Shown here: in pieces, positions 42,943 to 50,070 of the stretch | How the letters are laid out: each line of letters starts with the position of its first letter | Position numbering within the stretch: position 1 is the stretch's first letter | Assembly (NCBI RefSeq): GCF_000526335.1 | Contig: NZ_JAFW01000001.1 | Location: forward strand, 1,674,001-1,738,000 | Direction of reading: 5' to 3' | DNA length: 64,000 bases | Source: Arthrobacter sp. 31Y | GTDB lineage: Bacteria; Actinomycetota; Actinomycetes; Actinomycetales; Micrococcaceae | Made by a program: the position numbers and the translations under genes | Notes under the pieces: model-generated | What the model was told of the DNA's origin: nothing | Database searches by the model: none | What the model saw: the letters and a program-made list of their open reading frames with translations, nothing else

Positions 42943-43617
42943 CTACGGAACCGAAATCGAGGCCACCGTCTTCTCGGCCTCATCGCGAAGCTCAACTCCA
43001 GCGATGCCAGCCAATTGCACCGGTGTGGCACCTGTGATCTTGATCCGGCCGCTGGCTGTGGCCGTCCATCCGCAGGTGCGTTCTTCGGCGCCGTCCCGGC
43101 CCTTTACCCACAGGTAAAGGGTGCCTTCCAGCGGCATTGACCGGCCCTCAACTTCGAGCTCCGTGCCCCAGTTCTTTTTGACCATGCCCACGGTCAGCTG
43201 CAGCCCGTCGTCCGACTGAACCGAGTAGCTCGCGTCCGGTTTCGGTCGCTGATTCAGCAGCGGCCCGGCGAGGAAGCCAACCGCTAGGCAAGCAGCGGCC
43301 ACCGCACCCACCAAAGCCGCCCACCGGCGTCGTGATTTCCGCCTGCGAACCGACAAATCCACCAGGACTTTCTCCGGAAGCCCCTCGCGTTTCGGTTCCA
43401 GAGGCGAGAGCGCATTCGCACCCCCAGCGACGGTGAGGGCGACTGCATCAGCGGCGGGAACGGCGTCGAGCAAGGCCGGCAGGCTCTCCAGTTGCTCCAA
43501 CTCATGGCGGCATTCTGCGCAAGCGGCGAGGTGGTCCCGGAAAGCGCGCTCCTCCTCGGAGTCGAGCCCGCCCAGCAGGTAGGCGCCCAGCAATTGGTGG
43601 ACGGAGTTGCCGTTCAT
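42943..43617 (-). CDS. RskA-type anti-sigma factor
   Basis: A 224-residue transmembrane anti-sigma factor. The N-terminal zinc anti-sigma domain has H29-x3-C33-x2-C36 (HLAACAEC), and LLGAYLLGGLDSEEERAFRDH is the family opening. A single transmembrane helix (about residues 100-122) is followed by an extracytoplasmic RskA-type domain. The start overlaps the sigma factor stop by four bases (43614-43617), as in classical sigma/anti-sigma operons. It holds the sigma factor inactive until an outside signal triggers release or proteolysis. It is probably the same-cell partner of the upstream gene. Confidence 0.92.
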   Translation of the reverse strand: MNGNSVHQLLGAYLLGGLDSEEERAFRDHLAACAECRHELEQLESLPALLDAVPAADAVALTVAGGANALSPLEPKREGLPEKVLVDLSVRRRKSRRRWAALVGAVAAACLAVGFLAGPLLNQRPKPDASYSVQSDDGLQLTVGMVKKNWGTELEVEGRSMPLEGTLYLWVKGRDGAEERTCGWTATASGRIKITGATPVQLAGIAGVELRDEAEKTVASISVP

Positions 43618-44111
43618 CGTTCCACCCCCATTTCGTCAAGGATTGTTCGTAGGGCTTTCACGGCGTAGAAAGCCCGGGATTTCACGGTTCCCGCCGGGAT
43701 GTTCAGCTGCAGTGCTGCCTCGCTGACAGTGCACCTTTGATAGTGGAGGGCCACCAAAACCTGCCGGTGTTCGTGACTGAGCCGGAGCAAGGCTTCCTCG
43801 ATGAGGACCCGGTTGAGAAGTTCGTCTACGCGCTCCCTCGCAGGATGGTCCGGGAGGTCCTGTTCGCCGGATTCGGAAGGGCGGCGCTGCGCCTTCCTGT
43901 AGTTATCGATGATGACGTTCCGCGCCGTCCGGAACAGGTAGCTCCGCAGGCTTCCCGTGATCTGCGGGGCATGCTGCCACACCTTAAGGATGGTTTCCTG
44001 CACGACGTCATCGGCCTGGTGAGTATCGGAGGTGCAACTCAGAACGAAGCGCTTCAGAGCCGTGCCATGGTCGCGGTAAATCGCGGCCACCACGTCCTCG
44101 TCCAACGGCAT
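43614..44111 (-). CDS. ECF sigma factor (SigK-like)
   Basis: A 165-residue sigma factor. Region 2 contains FVLSCTSDTHQADDVVQETILKVW, and region 4 LSHEHRQVLVALHYQRCTVSEAALQLNIPAGTVKSR with its HTH. I chose the ATG at 44111, which follows GGGAGG; a GTG at 44117 lies inside the ribosome site. It is cotranscribed with its anti-sigma factor. The divergent region holds two copies of an identical promoter pattern (TGAACC-N16-CGTCGTA), one for this operon and one for the lipoprotein gene, so it very likely drives both. Confidence 0.94.
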   Translation of the reverse strand: MPLDEDVVAAIYRDHGTALKRFVLSCTSDTHQADDVVQETILKVWQHAPQITGSLRSYLFRTARNVIIDNYRKAQRRPSESGEQDLPDHPARERVDELLNRVLIEEALLRLSHEHRQVLVALHYQRCTVSEAALQLNIPAGTVKSRAFYAVKALRTILDEMGVER

Positions 44112-44144
44112 AGCCACCTCCCTCGTTCCGCTGCCTTTCGCTTA

Positions 44145-44173
44145 TACGACGACGCGTGTCAGGAAAAGGTTCA
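44145..44173 (-). promoter_or_regulatory. ECF promoter of the sigma/anti-sigma operon
   Basis: Read on the minus strand: TGAACC, a 16-base spacer, then CGTCGTA, ending 34 bases before the sigma factor start codon. It matches the GAAC...CGTC type of ECF promoters. Confidence 0.75.
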
Positions 44174-44179
44174 GCCTCA

Positions 44180-44208
44180 TGAACCATTCTTCCCCCGACG
44201 GCGTCGTA
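44180..44208 (+). promoter_or_regulatory. ECF promoter of the lipoprotein gene
   Basis: TGAACC (44180-44185), 16-base spacer, CGTCGTA (44202-44208): identical in both boxes and spacing to the divergent sigma-operon promoter. The lipoprotein start is 48 bases downstream. Confidence 0.75.
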
Positions 44209-44255
44209 GGGGTTAGCGCCGGTCCATCCCGGCCGGCTCGTCAAAGGAGCAAGAC

Positions 44256-44774
44256 ATGAAGAAACCACTCAGTTTTGGACTCGGTGCGTTGATCCTGACC
44301 GCCGCTCTGGCCGGTTGTGGCGGAAGCCCGGGAACCGCCACCTCCACTCCGCCCGCAGCTGCCACATCTTCCGCAGCAACTACCTCCGCTTCAGCCACGG
44401 CTTCCAGCCCCGCGGCAGCCGCAGGCGCCGACATGAACGTTTCGGCTTCCAGCGCTGGCCAGATTGTGGTGGACAGCAAAGGCATGAGCCTCTACTTCTT
44501 CACCAAAGACGTCAAGGACTCGGGAACCAGCGCCTGCACGGAAGCCTGCCTGACGGCCTGGCCTATTTTCACCACGACGTCGGATGCTCCCACCGTTGAA
44601 GGCGTCACCGGCACTGTGGGAACCATCGCGTCACCGGACGGGAAGAAGCACGTGACCCTCAATGGCATGCCCCTGTACTACTACGCCAAGGACAAGGCGC
44701 CTGGCGACGTCACCGGCCAGGGCGTGGGCGGCGTCTGGTACCTGGTCAGCCCTGCCGGGGAGATGATCAAGTAG
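44256..44774 (+). CDS. COG4315-type predicted lipoprotein
   Basis: A 172-residue lipoprotein. The signal ends in LAGC (Cys21), followed by a Ser/Thr/Ala-rich linker (to about residue 58) and two repeats of the lipoprotein_15 type: VVDSKGMSLYFFTKDVKDSG with CTEACLTAWPIF, then HVTLNGMPLYYYAKDKAPGD with GVGGVWYLVSPAG. Such proteins are common targets of nearby ECF sigma factors and may bind haem or sense the envelope. A perfect ECF-type promoter and AAAGGAG ribosome site precede it. Confidence 0.9.
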   Translation: MKKPLSFGLGALILTAALAGCGGSPGTATSTPPAAATSSAATTSASATASSPAAAAGADMNVSASSAGQIVVDSKGMSLYFFTKDVKDSGTSACTEACLTAWPIFTTTSDAPTVEGVTGTVGTIASPDGKKHVTLNGMPLYYYAKDKAPGDVTGQGVGGVWYLVSPAGEMIK

Positions 44775-44795
44775 GCCTGGCGCGGGGAGCCGCTG

Positions 44796-44860
44796 AGGTC
44801 GCGGGAAGCCTGCCACATCGCCGGAAGGTTCCGTGCGAGCATGCAGGGCTCCCGCGATCT
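44796..44860. repeat. Palindrome between convergent lipoprotein and AbiEi genes
   Basis: AGGTCGCGGGAAGCCTGC (44796-44813) pairs 16 of 18 with GCAGGGCTCCCGCGATCT (44843-44860); a small CGGAA/TTCCG stem lies in the loop. No T-tract follows. It sits between two convergent stops. Confidence 0.7.
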
Positions 44861-44874
44861 GGCCTTCGGCGCGA

Positions 44875-45822
44875 TCATCTAAGTTCCCGAAGGATGCGTT
44901 CCTTGAAGTCGCGCTCTTGAAACAGGTCCTTCCACTCAATCCTGATAAACCGCCAGCCTGCCTCCGTGAGAGCCTTTTCCCGTCGCCGCTCTTGGAAGAT
45001 GACCTCATCCGTTGGTCTGTAATCGAAGTACTTGGTTCGCCCGTCGAACTCCAGCGCCAGTTTTTCCTCTTCCCAAGCGAAGTCCATGCGGTGACGGCCC
45101 AGGCGGGACTGTACCTCGAATTGTGGCTGTGGGGGCTTGATGCTGAGCCTCTGCATCAGCTCTCGGGTCAGCGTCTCGCCGGCTGACTCGGAGCGCGGAT
45201 CCGCGTTGTCCAAAGCCTTGCGCAGCGTGCGGATACCTCGCATTCCAGCCGAATTTGCTGCCATGTATGTCAGCTTGCTTCTCTCCGCGCCGACGCGCAG
45301 TCCATGATCCATAACCACCAGTGCTTTCGGATAGCTGAGCATCCTGGCACTGTCAAAGATGGTGCGTTCAAGCGTGGTGACCCGGAGACCTTGAACCACC
45401 ACAACATCGTCCTCAGTGAAGTTCTCCGTATGTCCGCGGACATCCTTGCCCCAACGGTCAGAGGAAGGCCTGGACGGGTGGATGAAATGAACCCTGTCAT
45501 CAACACCCCAGACGAACAGACCGTGGAGTCGTGCTGCCGACAAATGGCTATAGACGAAACCACCTGTTGACGACGTCAGCGTTCCATGAGCGTGTGCCAG
45601 GATCCGCTCCGTGGCCCGCCTCCTCGGGCCCAGGGCCTTCCACTGATTAGCCCTGATGTAGCAGCCATACCTCAAGCGAAGCAGTTCCCCGGAGTCCACT
45701 AGCGCCTTGATATTTCGACTATTGAGGCCGAAGCGGAGTAACTCGTCGGTTCTCCACATGTACCCGCGCGCAGGTAGTGCTGAGGCCGCTGTGCTGTTCT
45801 CGTGTGCTGACGGTGTGTTCAT
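44875..45822 (-). CDS. AbiEi-like domain plus DUF559 nuclease-fold protein
   Basis: A 315-residue protein. The N-terminal half has an HTH-like start (WRTDELLRFGLNSRNIKALVDSGEL) and the AbiEi-type middle (SHLSAARLHGLFVWG, then GLRVTTLERTIFDSAR), as in antitoxins of type IV systems. The C-terminal half is a DUF559/Vsr-like nuclease fold: HRMDFAWEEEKLALEFDG carries the metal-binding Asp and Glu, followed by the family end LTEAGWRFIRIEWKDL. Start at 45822. No cognate AbiEii toxin gene is adjacent. It may be a standalone DNA-acting protein. Confidence 0.8.
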   Translation of the reverse strand: MNTPSAHENSTAASALPARGYMWRTDELLRFGLNSRNIKALVDSGELLRLRYGCYIRANQWKALGPRRRATERILAHAHGTLTSSTGGFVYSHLSAARLHGLFVWGVDDRVHFIHPSRPSSDRWGKDVRGHTENFTEDDVVVVQGLRVTTLERTIFDSARMLSYPKALVVMDHGLRVGAERSKLTYMAANSAGMRGIRTLRKALDNADPRSESAGETLTRELMQRLSIKPPQPQFEVQSRLGRHRMDFAWEEEKLALEFDGRTKYFDYRPTDEVIFQERRREKALTEAGWRFIRIEWKDLFQERDFKERILRELR

Positions 45823-46030
45823 CGATTCAGCTTGGCCACCATGAACCGAGTGCCGGAACGGGCATTTGCGGCTATGTGGACAGTGCAGCGCCGAGAACCG
45901 GGGAATGGTGCGAATTCGCCGGAGTTTTGCGCACGCGGCCGCAGCTTTGGGGCGAATTGGGAGGCTCATGCCGCAAGACAGGCCGGTGAAAGGGTCCGCT
46001 AGACTGCAGGCTACTCAGTGGGGAGAGGAC

Positions 46031-46246
46031 ATGACACAGGACATCAGCAGGAAGAAGACACCGACCTTGACGTTCTTGGGGGTGCAGGAACTCGCGTGGA
46101 CTTTGGGGCTCGTAGCCATGATCATCAATGCCACTGAGCGTGGCCTGGACTGGATCTGGGTGGGCCTGTTGGTCTGCTGGCAGGCATCCATCGTGTGGGG
46201 CTTCCTCAAGTTCCGCCAAACCAGAAAAGCACCGCCCACCATTTAG
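46031..46246 (+). CDS. Small two-helix membrane protein
   Basis: A 71-residue protein starting at the ATG at 46031 after GGGAGAGG; a longer frame from 45866 has no such support. Two hydrophobic segments (about residues 15-33 and 42-60) are joined by a short Glu/Arg/Asp loop, and the ends are basic (SRKK, KFRQTRK). I do not recognise the family. It converges with the ABC ATPase gene across repeat copy A. Confidence 0.6.
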   Translation: MTQDISRKKTPTLTFLGVQELAWTLGLVAMIINATERGLDWIWVGLLVCWQASIVWGFLKFRQTRKAPPTI

Positions 46247-46255
46247 GGCCGAGCG

Positions 46256-46341
46256 CCCAATTCGCCGGAAACACGTCGAGATCGCTGAAAACTTCCGGCG
46301 ATCCCAGCAGCGTTCCGGCGATCTCGGCGGTGAAGGCCTAG
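46256..46341. repeat. 85-bp dispersed repeat, copy A
   Basis: About 85% identical to copy B at 48976-49060 and in the same orientation. Shared blocks include TCGCCGGAAAC, CGTCGAGATCGC, AGCAGCGTTCCGGCGA (CGCAGCGTTCCGGCGA in copy B) and CTCGGCGGTG. It lies between convergent genes. The two copies bracket the ABC transporter operon. Confidence 0.85.
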
Positions 46342-46344
46342 ACC

Positions 46345-47322
46345 CTACCGCCGCGCACGTCCATACAGCTGCCGGACCAGGTGTGCGATGTCCGGCTCGT
46401 GCAGGGACAAGTCAGCTACCTCAGCGGTGCTCGAGATAGCGGCCAAGACCGCGGCCGCTGAGAGCCTGCGCGGATCGAAGGAAACGCTGTGCCGAATTCC
46501 TTCGGCCTCAATACCTTCATGGACGGCGCCATCGGGCAGCGCAAAGAGATCAGCCGAGTGCAAGGGAGCGGCGAGGTCCACCACCATGGTGCGCACGGCT
46601 CCGGCGACGTCAGCCAAACCGGTGAGCGGACCGTCGTAGGCGATGGCGCCGTCGTCGACTACCAGTACGCGTTGGCACAGACGCTGGATATCACTCATGT
46701 CGTGGGTGGTGAGCAGCAGCGTGGTGCCGTTTTCCCGACGCTCGGCGTCCAGGAACTGCCGCAGTTTCTCCTTGCTGATCATGTCCAGGCCGATGGTGGG
46801 CTCGTCCAAGATGACAAGTTCCGGCCGGTGCAACAGGGCAGCTGCAACCTCGCCGCGCATGCGCTGCCCCAGCGAAAGCTGCCGAACCGGAGTGGAGAGG
46901 AATTCCCCCAAATCCATCTGCTCGGCGAGTTCGCGGAACCGTGGCTTCCAATCGGCCTCGGGCATGCGGTGCATGGCACCCAGGATGGGGTAGGAGTCCT
47001 GCAGAGGCAGGTCCCACCAAAGCTGCGAGCGCTGACCGAACACGACGCCGATCTTCCGGGCGAGCGCTTTGCGTTGGGGCACAGGATTGAACCCGCAAAC
47101 GCTCACGCGTCCCGAGCTTGGGACCAGGACCCCCGTGAGCATCTTGATGGTGGTGGACTTTCCAGCGCCGTTGGCTCCGATGTAGCCGACGGCCTCCCCG
47201 GGTTCCACGCTGAAGTCAATCCCCCGGACTGCATGAACGGTCTTTTTGCGTCGGCGGAACTTACCCGCGGGCTCCATGACCTGGAACTCCCGGCTCAGTT
47301 CTTCCACTTCAATGATGGGCAT
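46345..47322 (-). CDS. ABC transporter ATPase (ABC-2 exporter)
   Basis: A 325-residue ATPase. Walker A is IGANGAGKSTTIKML (near residue 50), signature LSLGQRMRGEVAAALLH and Walker B LVILDEPTIGLD. The start VEELSREFQVMEPAGKFRRRKKTVHAV and GVVFGQRSQLWWDLPLQDSY identify the DrrA-like group with a long N-terminus found with DUF990/ABC-2 permeases in actinobacteria. The start at 47322 overlaps the stop region of the upstream permease (one base gap); a longer frame would run across that permease. Cargo unknown. Confidence 0.9.
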   Translation of the reverse strand: MPIIEVEELSREFQVMEPAGKFRRRKKTVHAVRGIDFSVEPGEAVGYIGANGAGKSTTIKMLTGVLVPSSGRVSVCGFNPVPQRKALARKIGVVFGQRSQLWWDLPLQDSYPILGAMHRMPEADWKPRFRELAEQMDLGEFLSTPVRQLSLGQRMRGEVAAALLHRPELVILDEPTIGLDMISKEKLRQFLDAERRENGTTLLLTTHDMSDIQRLCQRVLVVDDGAIAYDGPLTGLADVAGAVRTMVVDLAAPLHSADLFALPDGAVHEGIEAEGIRHSVSFDPRRLSAAAVLAAISSTAEVADLSLHEPDIAHLVRQLYGRARR

Positions 47323-47323
47323 A

Positions 47324-48163
47324 TCAGCCTCCTGCGCCGGTGTACTTTTTGATGGCTGCCCGCCAGAGAAGCAGCATGAGTCCGCTGAGGACGACGGCGG
47401 CCGGCAGTCCCAGCCAGCCCGTCCAGGCCGGGATTGCGGCCGGTCCGTCGAGGCCGAGAATGACCAGGCTGGGTGCGTAGGCCACGAGCGTAGCCGGGAT
47501 AACAAAAGTGAAGAAGATCTGGATGGGGAAGAACAGCGCCGCTCCGGGCATGGAGGCAACATACCGGCCCCCGTAGGTGAACGCGTTGGCGAATTGCCTG
47601 CCATCGAGAATCCAGAACTGCATGGCTCCAGCCCCGAGGAAGAGAGCACAGAAAATCGCTGCGCCCGCCAGCGGCGTGATCAGGGCGAGCAGTACTTTAA
47701 CTGGATCCCACGTGATGTCGGCGAACAGCAGGGCCGCAGCCAAGGCCGCCAGAGCGAAGATCAGACGGCCCACGCGTCTCAGTTGAAAGTCGGATGTGGC
47801 GAGCTGAAGCAGCACCGGAAGGGGCCGCACCAAGAGGACCTCCAACTTCCCGGACCTGATGGTCTCGGACATGGAGTCCGTCTCCCCCAGGAGCAGGTCA
47901 CCCAGCGCGAACGCAACGGATGCGAGCCCGAACACCAGGAGTGTCTGTGCAAAGGTCATGCCGCCGAAAGAGGAGACGTTGTGGACAATCGCGTACAGCT
48001 CAACAAACTCCGTCAAGCCCAGGAGGACTTGGCCAGCGACGTCGGACAGGAAGCTGCCCCGGTAGGCGAGTTGCGAGCGCAATCTCGCGGAGACCAACAG
48101 CCTGAGGAGCACCAGGTTGGTGACCGGAGCGTGGGGATCACGTAACGGACGGGAGCTAGCCAC
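47324..48163 (-). CDS. ABC-2-type permease, subunit 2
   Basis: A 279-residue membrane protein with about six helices, including FVELYAIVHNVSSFGGMTFAQTLLVFGLA, a DUF990-type feature. ETDSMSETIRSGKLEVLLVRPLP is the conserved loop seen in these permeases. It is paired with a second permease upstream (overlap of eight bases) and followed by the ATPase, giving a complete exporter. The cargo is unknown; similar transporters export lipids, antibiotics or peptides. Confidence 0.88.
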   Translation of the reverse strand: MASSRPLRDPHAPVTNLVLLRLLVSARLRSQLAYRGSFLSDVAGQVLLGLTEFVELYAIVHNVSSFGGMTFAQTLLVFGLASVAFALGDLLLGETDSMSETIRSGKLEVLLVRPLPVLLQLATSDFQLRRVGRLIFALAALAAALLFADITWDPVKVLLALITPLAGAAIFCALFLGAGAMQFWILDGRQFANAFTYGGRYVASMPGAALFFPIQIFFTFVIPATLVAYAPSLVILGLDGPAAIPAWTGWLGLPAAVVLSGLMLLLWRAAIKKYTGAGG

Positions 48164-48950
48164 CTTGCACCACCAACCGCCGCGAACCGAAGCGGACCAT
48201 CATCTGCACAATGATCAGCAGCACAGCCAGCCACAGAAGTTGGATGCCAACCATCGCCAGGCTCTCACCGCCGTCGGTCCTTCCGGCAAGAATGTCCACC
48301 GGGGTCTGGAGCATTGACGGGAACGGGGTGGCCCGGGCGAAATCGAGCAGCCACCCCGGGAACCACGTCACCGGGACCAGGAACCCGGACAACAGGTTCA
48401 TCACCACCATGTACAGCATCCAGAATCCGCGGATTTCGAGCACCCAGAAAGACAGTAGGTTGATGGCGAAGAAGCCCAGAAAGTTCAGGGATACGGCAGC
48501 CAGGATGGACACGAATCCCAGCAAGTACGGTCCAGGACTACCCGGCATCGCCAAACCGGTGACCAAGGCACCCACGATGAGTGGCGGCAGTCCGCGCGGA
48601 AGGACATCGAAAGCGGCACGGCCCAGGTCTTGCGCCCAATAGGACGCGGTCAGATTCACGGACCGGGAAAGATCGACGGCGATGTCCCCCGACTTCACGC
48701 GATTGGCCAGCTCAGCGGTCCCGAAGAGGCCCAAAGGTGCCAGCAGCGCCTGCCCCAGCCACACGTAAGTGGCCGCCTCCATGGCCGAGTATCCCCCGAT
48801 GGCGCCACCCGCCGTCGTAATGGCGCTCAGCAGCAGCGACGCCCGGATGAGTCCGAACACAGAGTTGGTGAAAGCACCGGCGACGGCGGCAGTACGGTAC
48901 GTGGAATGGCGGCGGAATGATGACTTGGCCAGTTCCCAATACGCACGCAC
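48156..48950 (-). CDS. ABC-2-type permease, subunit 1
   Basis: A 264-residue permease. SSFRRHSTYRTAAVAGAFTNSVFGLIRASLL opens it; LANRVKSGDIAVDLSRSVNLTASYWAQDLGRAAFD is the family loop. About six helices are predicted. It is the first gene of the three-gene exporter operon, and its upstream region is copy B of the 85-bp repeat, followed by the stop of the DMP19-like gene. Confidence 0.88.
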   Translation of the reverse strand: MRAYWELAKSSFRRHSTYRTAAVAGAFTNSVFGLIRASLLLSAITTAGGAIGGYSAMEAATYVWLGQALLAPLGLFGTAELANRVKSGDIAVDLSRSVNLTASYWAQDLGRAAFDVLPRGLPPLIVGALVTGLAMPGSPGPYLLGFVSILAAVSLNFLGFFAINLLSFWVLEIRGFWMLYMVVMNLLSGFLVPVTWFPGWLLDFARATPFPSMLQTPVDILAGRTDGGESLAMVGIQLLWLAVLLIIVQMMVRFGSRRLVVQGG

Positions 48951-48975
48951 TGGTCGAGTCTAGCCACGTCGGACA

Positions 48976-49060
48976 GCCAAATCGCCGGAAACGCGTCGAG
49001 ATCGCCGGAACGCTACGGCGATTCCGCAGCGTTCCGGCGACCTCGGCGGTGGAGGCTTAG
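48976..49060. repeat. 85-bp dispersed repeat, copy B
   Basis: Same orientation as copy A. It contains a strong internal palindrome: GAGATCGCCGGAACGCT (48998-49014) and AGCGTTCCGGCGACCTC (49028-49044) pair 16 of 17 around a 13-base loop. Its end overlaps the stop codon of the DMP19-like gene. Confidence 0.85.
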
Positions 49061-49905
49061 GCGTCGGCGAATTCTTCGGATTCTTCGAACTCTACGGCCG
49101 CGATGATTTCCTTGGTCTCCGGGTGGATCATGAAGGCCTCGTCGTCGTCCTCGATCATGAGGTAGTCGCCGTGATCGGTGGAGAAGTGCCAGGCGAGGGT
49201 CTTCACGCCGTCGTGCTCGTAGTTGGGATCGCCCATAGTGATCTTTTCGAGGGCGTAGCCGGCAACATCGCACAGTTCGCGGATGATGACCTCAAACTCG
49301 GGGGCGTTGGCAAGGGCTTCTTCGTCGGCTTCGGCCTGGCGCTCGGCAAGGTCCGGGATCTGGGCGACGCGCTGGGCAACGTGCTCTTCGATTTCTTCGT
49401 CGGAGAGAACCAACAGAGCCGACTGATCGCGCAGGTAGGCGCCATTGAGCTCAATGATGTCCTCTTCTTCCAGCAGGGCCTCAAACTCGCCGTCGAGCTC
49501 GTCCAAGGCAACCACGGAAGCCGGCGGTGTTTCGGACTCGTCCAGTTCGCCGTCGAGGTAGGCCTCGGCTTCGTCGTCTGCCAGAGCGTCGAATGCGGTG
49601 GCGGTGCGGTTGAAGAGGTCGAGGTGCCGCGTGGCCCCCATGCCCTCAAGGCCTGAGCGGACGTAGGCGTCAACTTCTTCACGCTCCGGCGCAGTGAAGA
49701 CGTACTGGGCGAAGCCGCCTGACAAAGCCTGGGTGAGGTAGAAATCCACGAAGTAGCTGTTGAGCGCTGCGGTCGCAATTTCGTCGCTGTTGAGGAGCTC
49801 TTGGTACATGTGGTTCACCACGTTGACATTGGAATCCACCACATCCGCGTTGCCGGCTTCGAAGCTCGTCTTGTTCAGGACAACGGGGTACTCGTTGGTA
49901 GTCAT
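49057..49905 (-). CDS. Acidic DMP19-like protein
   Basis: A 282-residue very acidic protein. VVNHMYQELLNSDEIATAALNSYFVDFYLTQALSGGFAQYVF resembles the DMP19/DUF4375 core (helical segment with N/S-GGF-QY), while the region from 110 to 200 is extremely rich in Glu and Asp (DALADDEAEAYLDGELDESE, LLEEEDIIELNG). DMP19 of Neisseria is a DNA-mimic protein that blocks DNA-binding regulators. The acidic character fits such a role but homology is remote and by eye only. It is upstream of and on the same strand as the ABC operon, and divergent from the SNF2 gene. Confidence 0.7.
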   Translation of the reverse strand: MTTNEYPVVLNKTSFEAGNADVVDSNVNVVNHMYQELLNSDEIATAALNSYFVDFYLTQALSGGFAQYVFTAPEREEVDAYVRSGLEGMGATRHLDLFNRTATAFDALADDEAEAYLDGELDESETPPASVVALDELDGEFEALLEEEDIIELNGAYLRDQSALLVLSDEEIEEHVAQRVAQIPDLAERQAEADEEALANAPEFEVIIRELCDVAGYALEKITMGDPNYEHDGVKTLAWHFSTDHGDYLMIEDDDEAFMIHPETKEIIAAVEFEESEEFADA

Positions 49906-50070
49906 GGGAAATCCTCACTGCTGAAAGCTGATGGTGCTCCGGACACTTTCAACGTACGCGTGGGAGCGGCGCGGCAATGAAGGATGAGGTTAACGGAGGG
50001 CGAAGTTTGGGAGCCGTTTTCTGCTGACTAAGATTGAACAGATATCCTCCTGCCGAAAGTAGCCCTGCGC

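Noticed and set aside
45866..46030. Longer form of the small membrane protein from 45866
   Set aside because: It overlaps the promoter area of the divergent AbiEi-type gene and has no ribosome site; 46031 has GGGAGAGG.
46345..47649. Longer ABC ATPase of 434 residues starting at 47649
   Set aside because: The extra 109 residues overlap the upstream permease and do not resemble the family; the ATG at 47322 fits.
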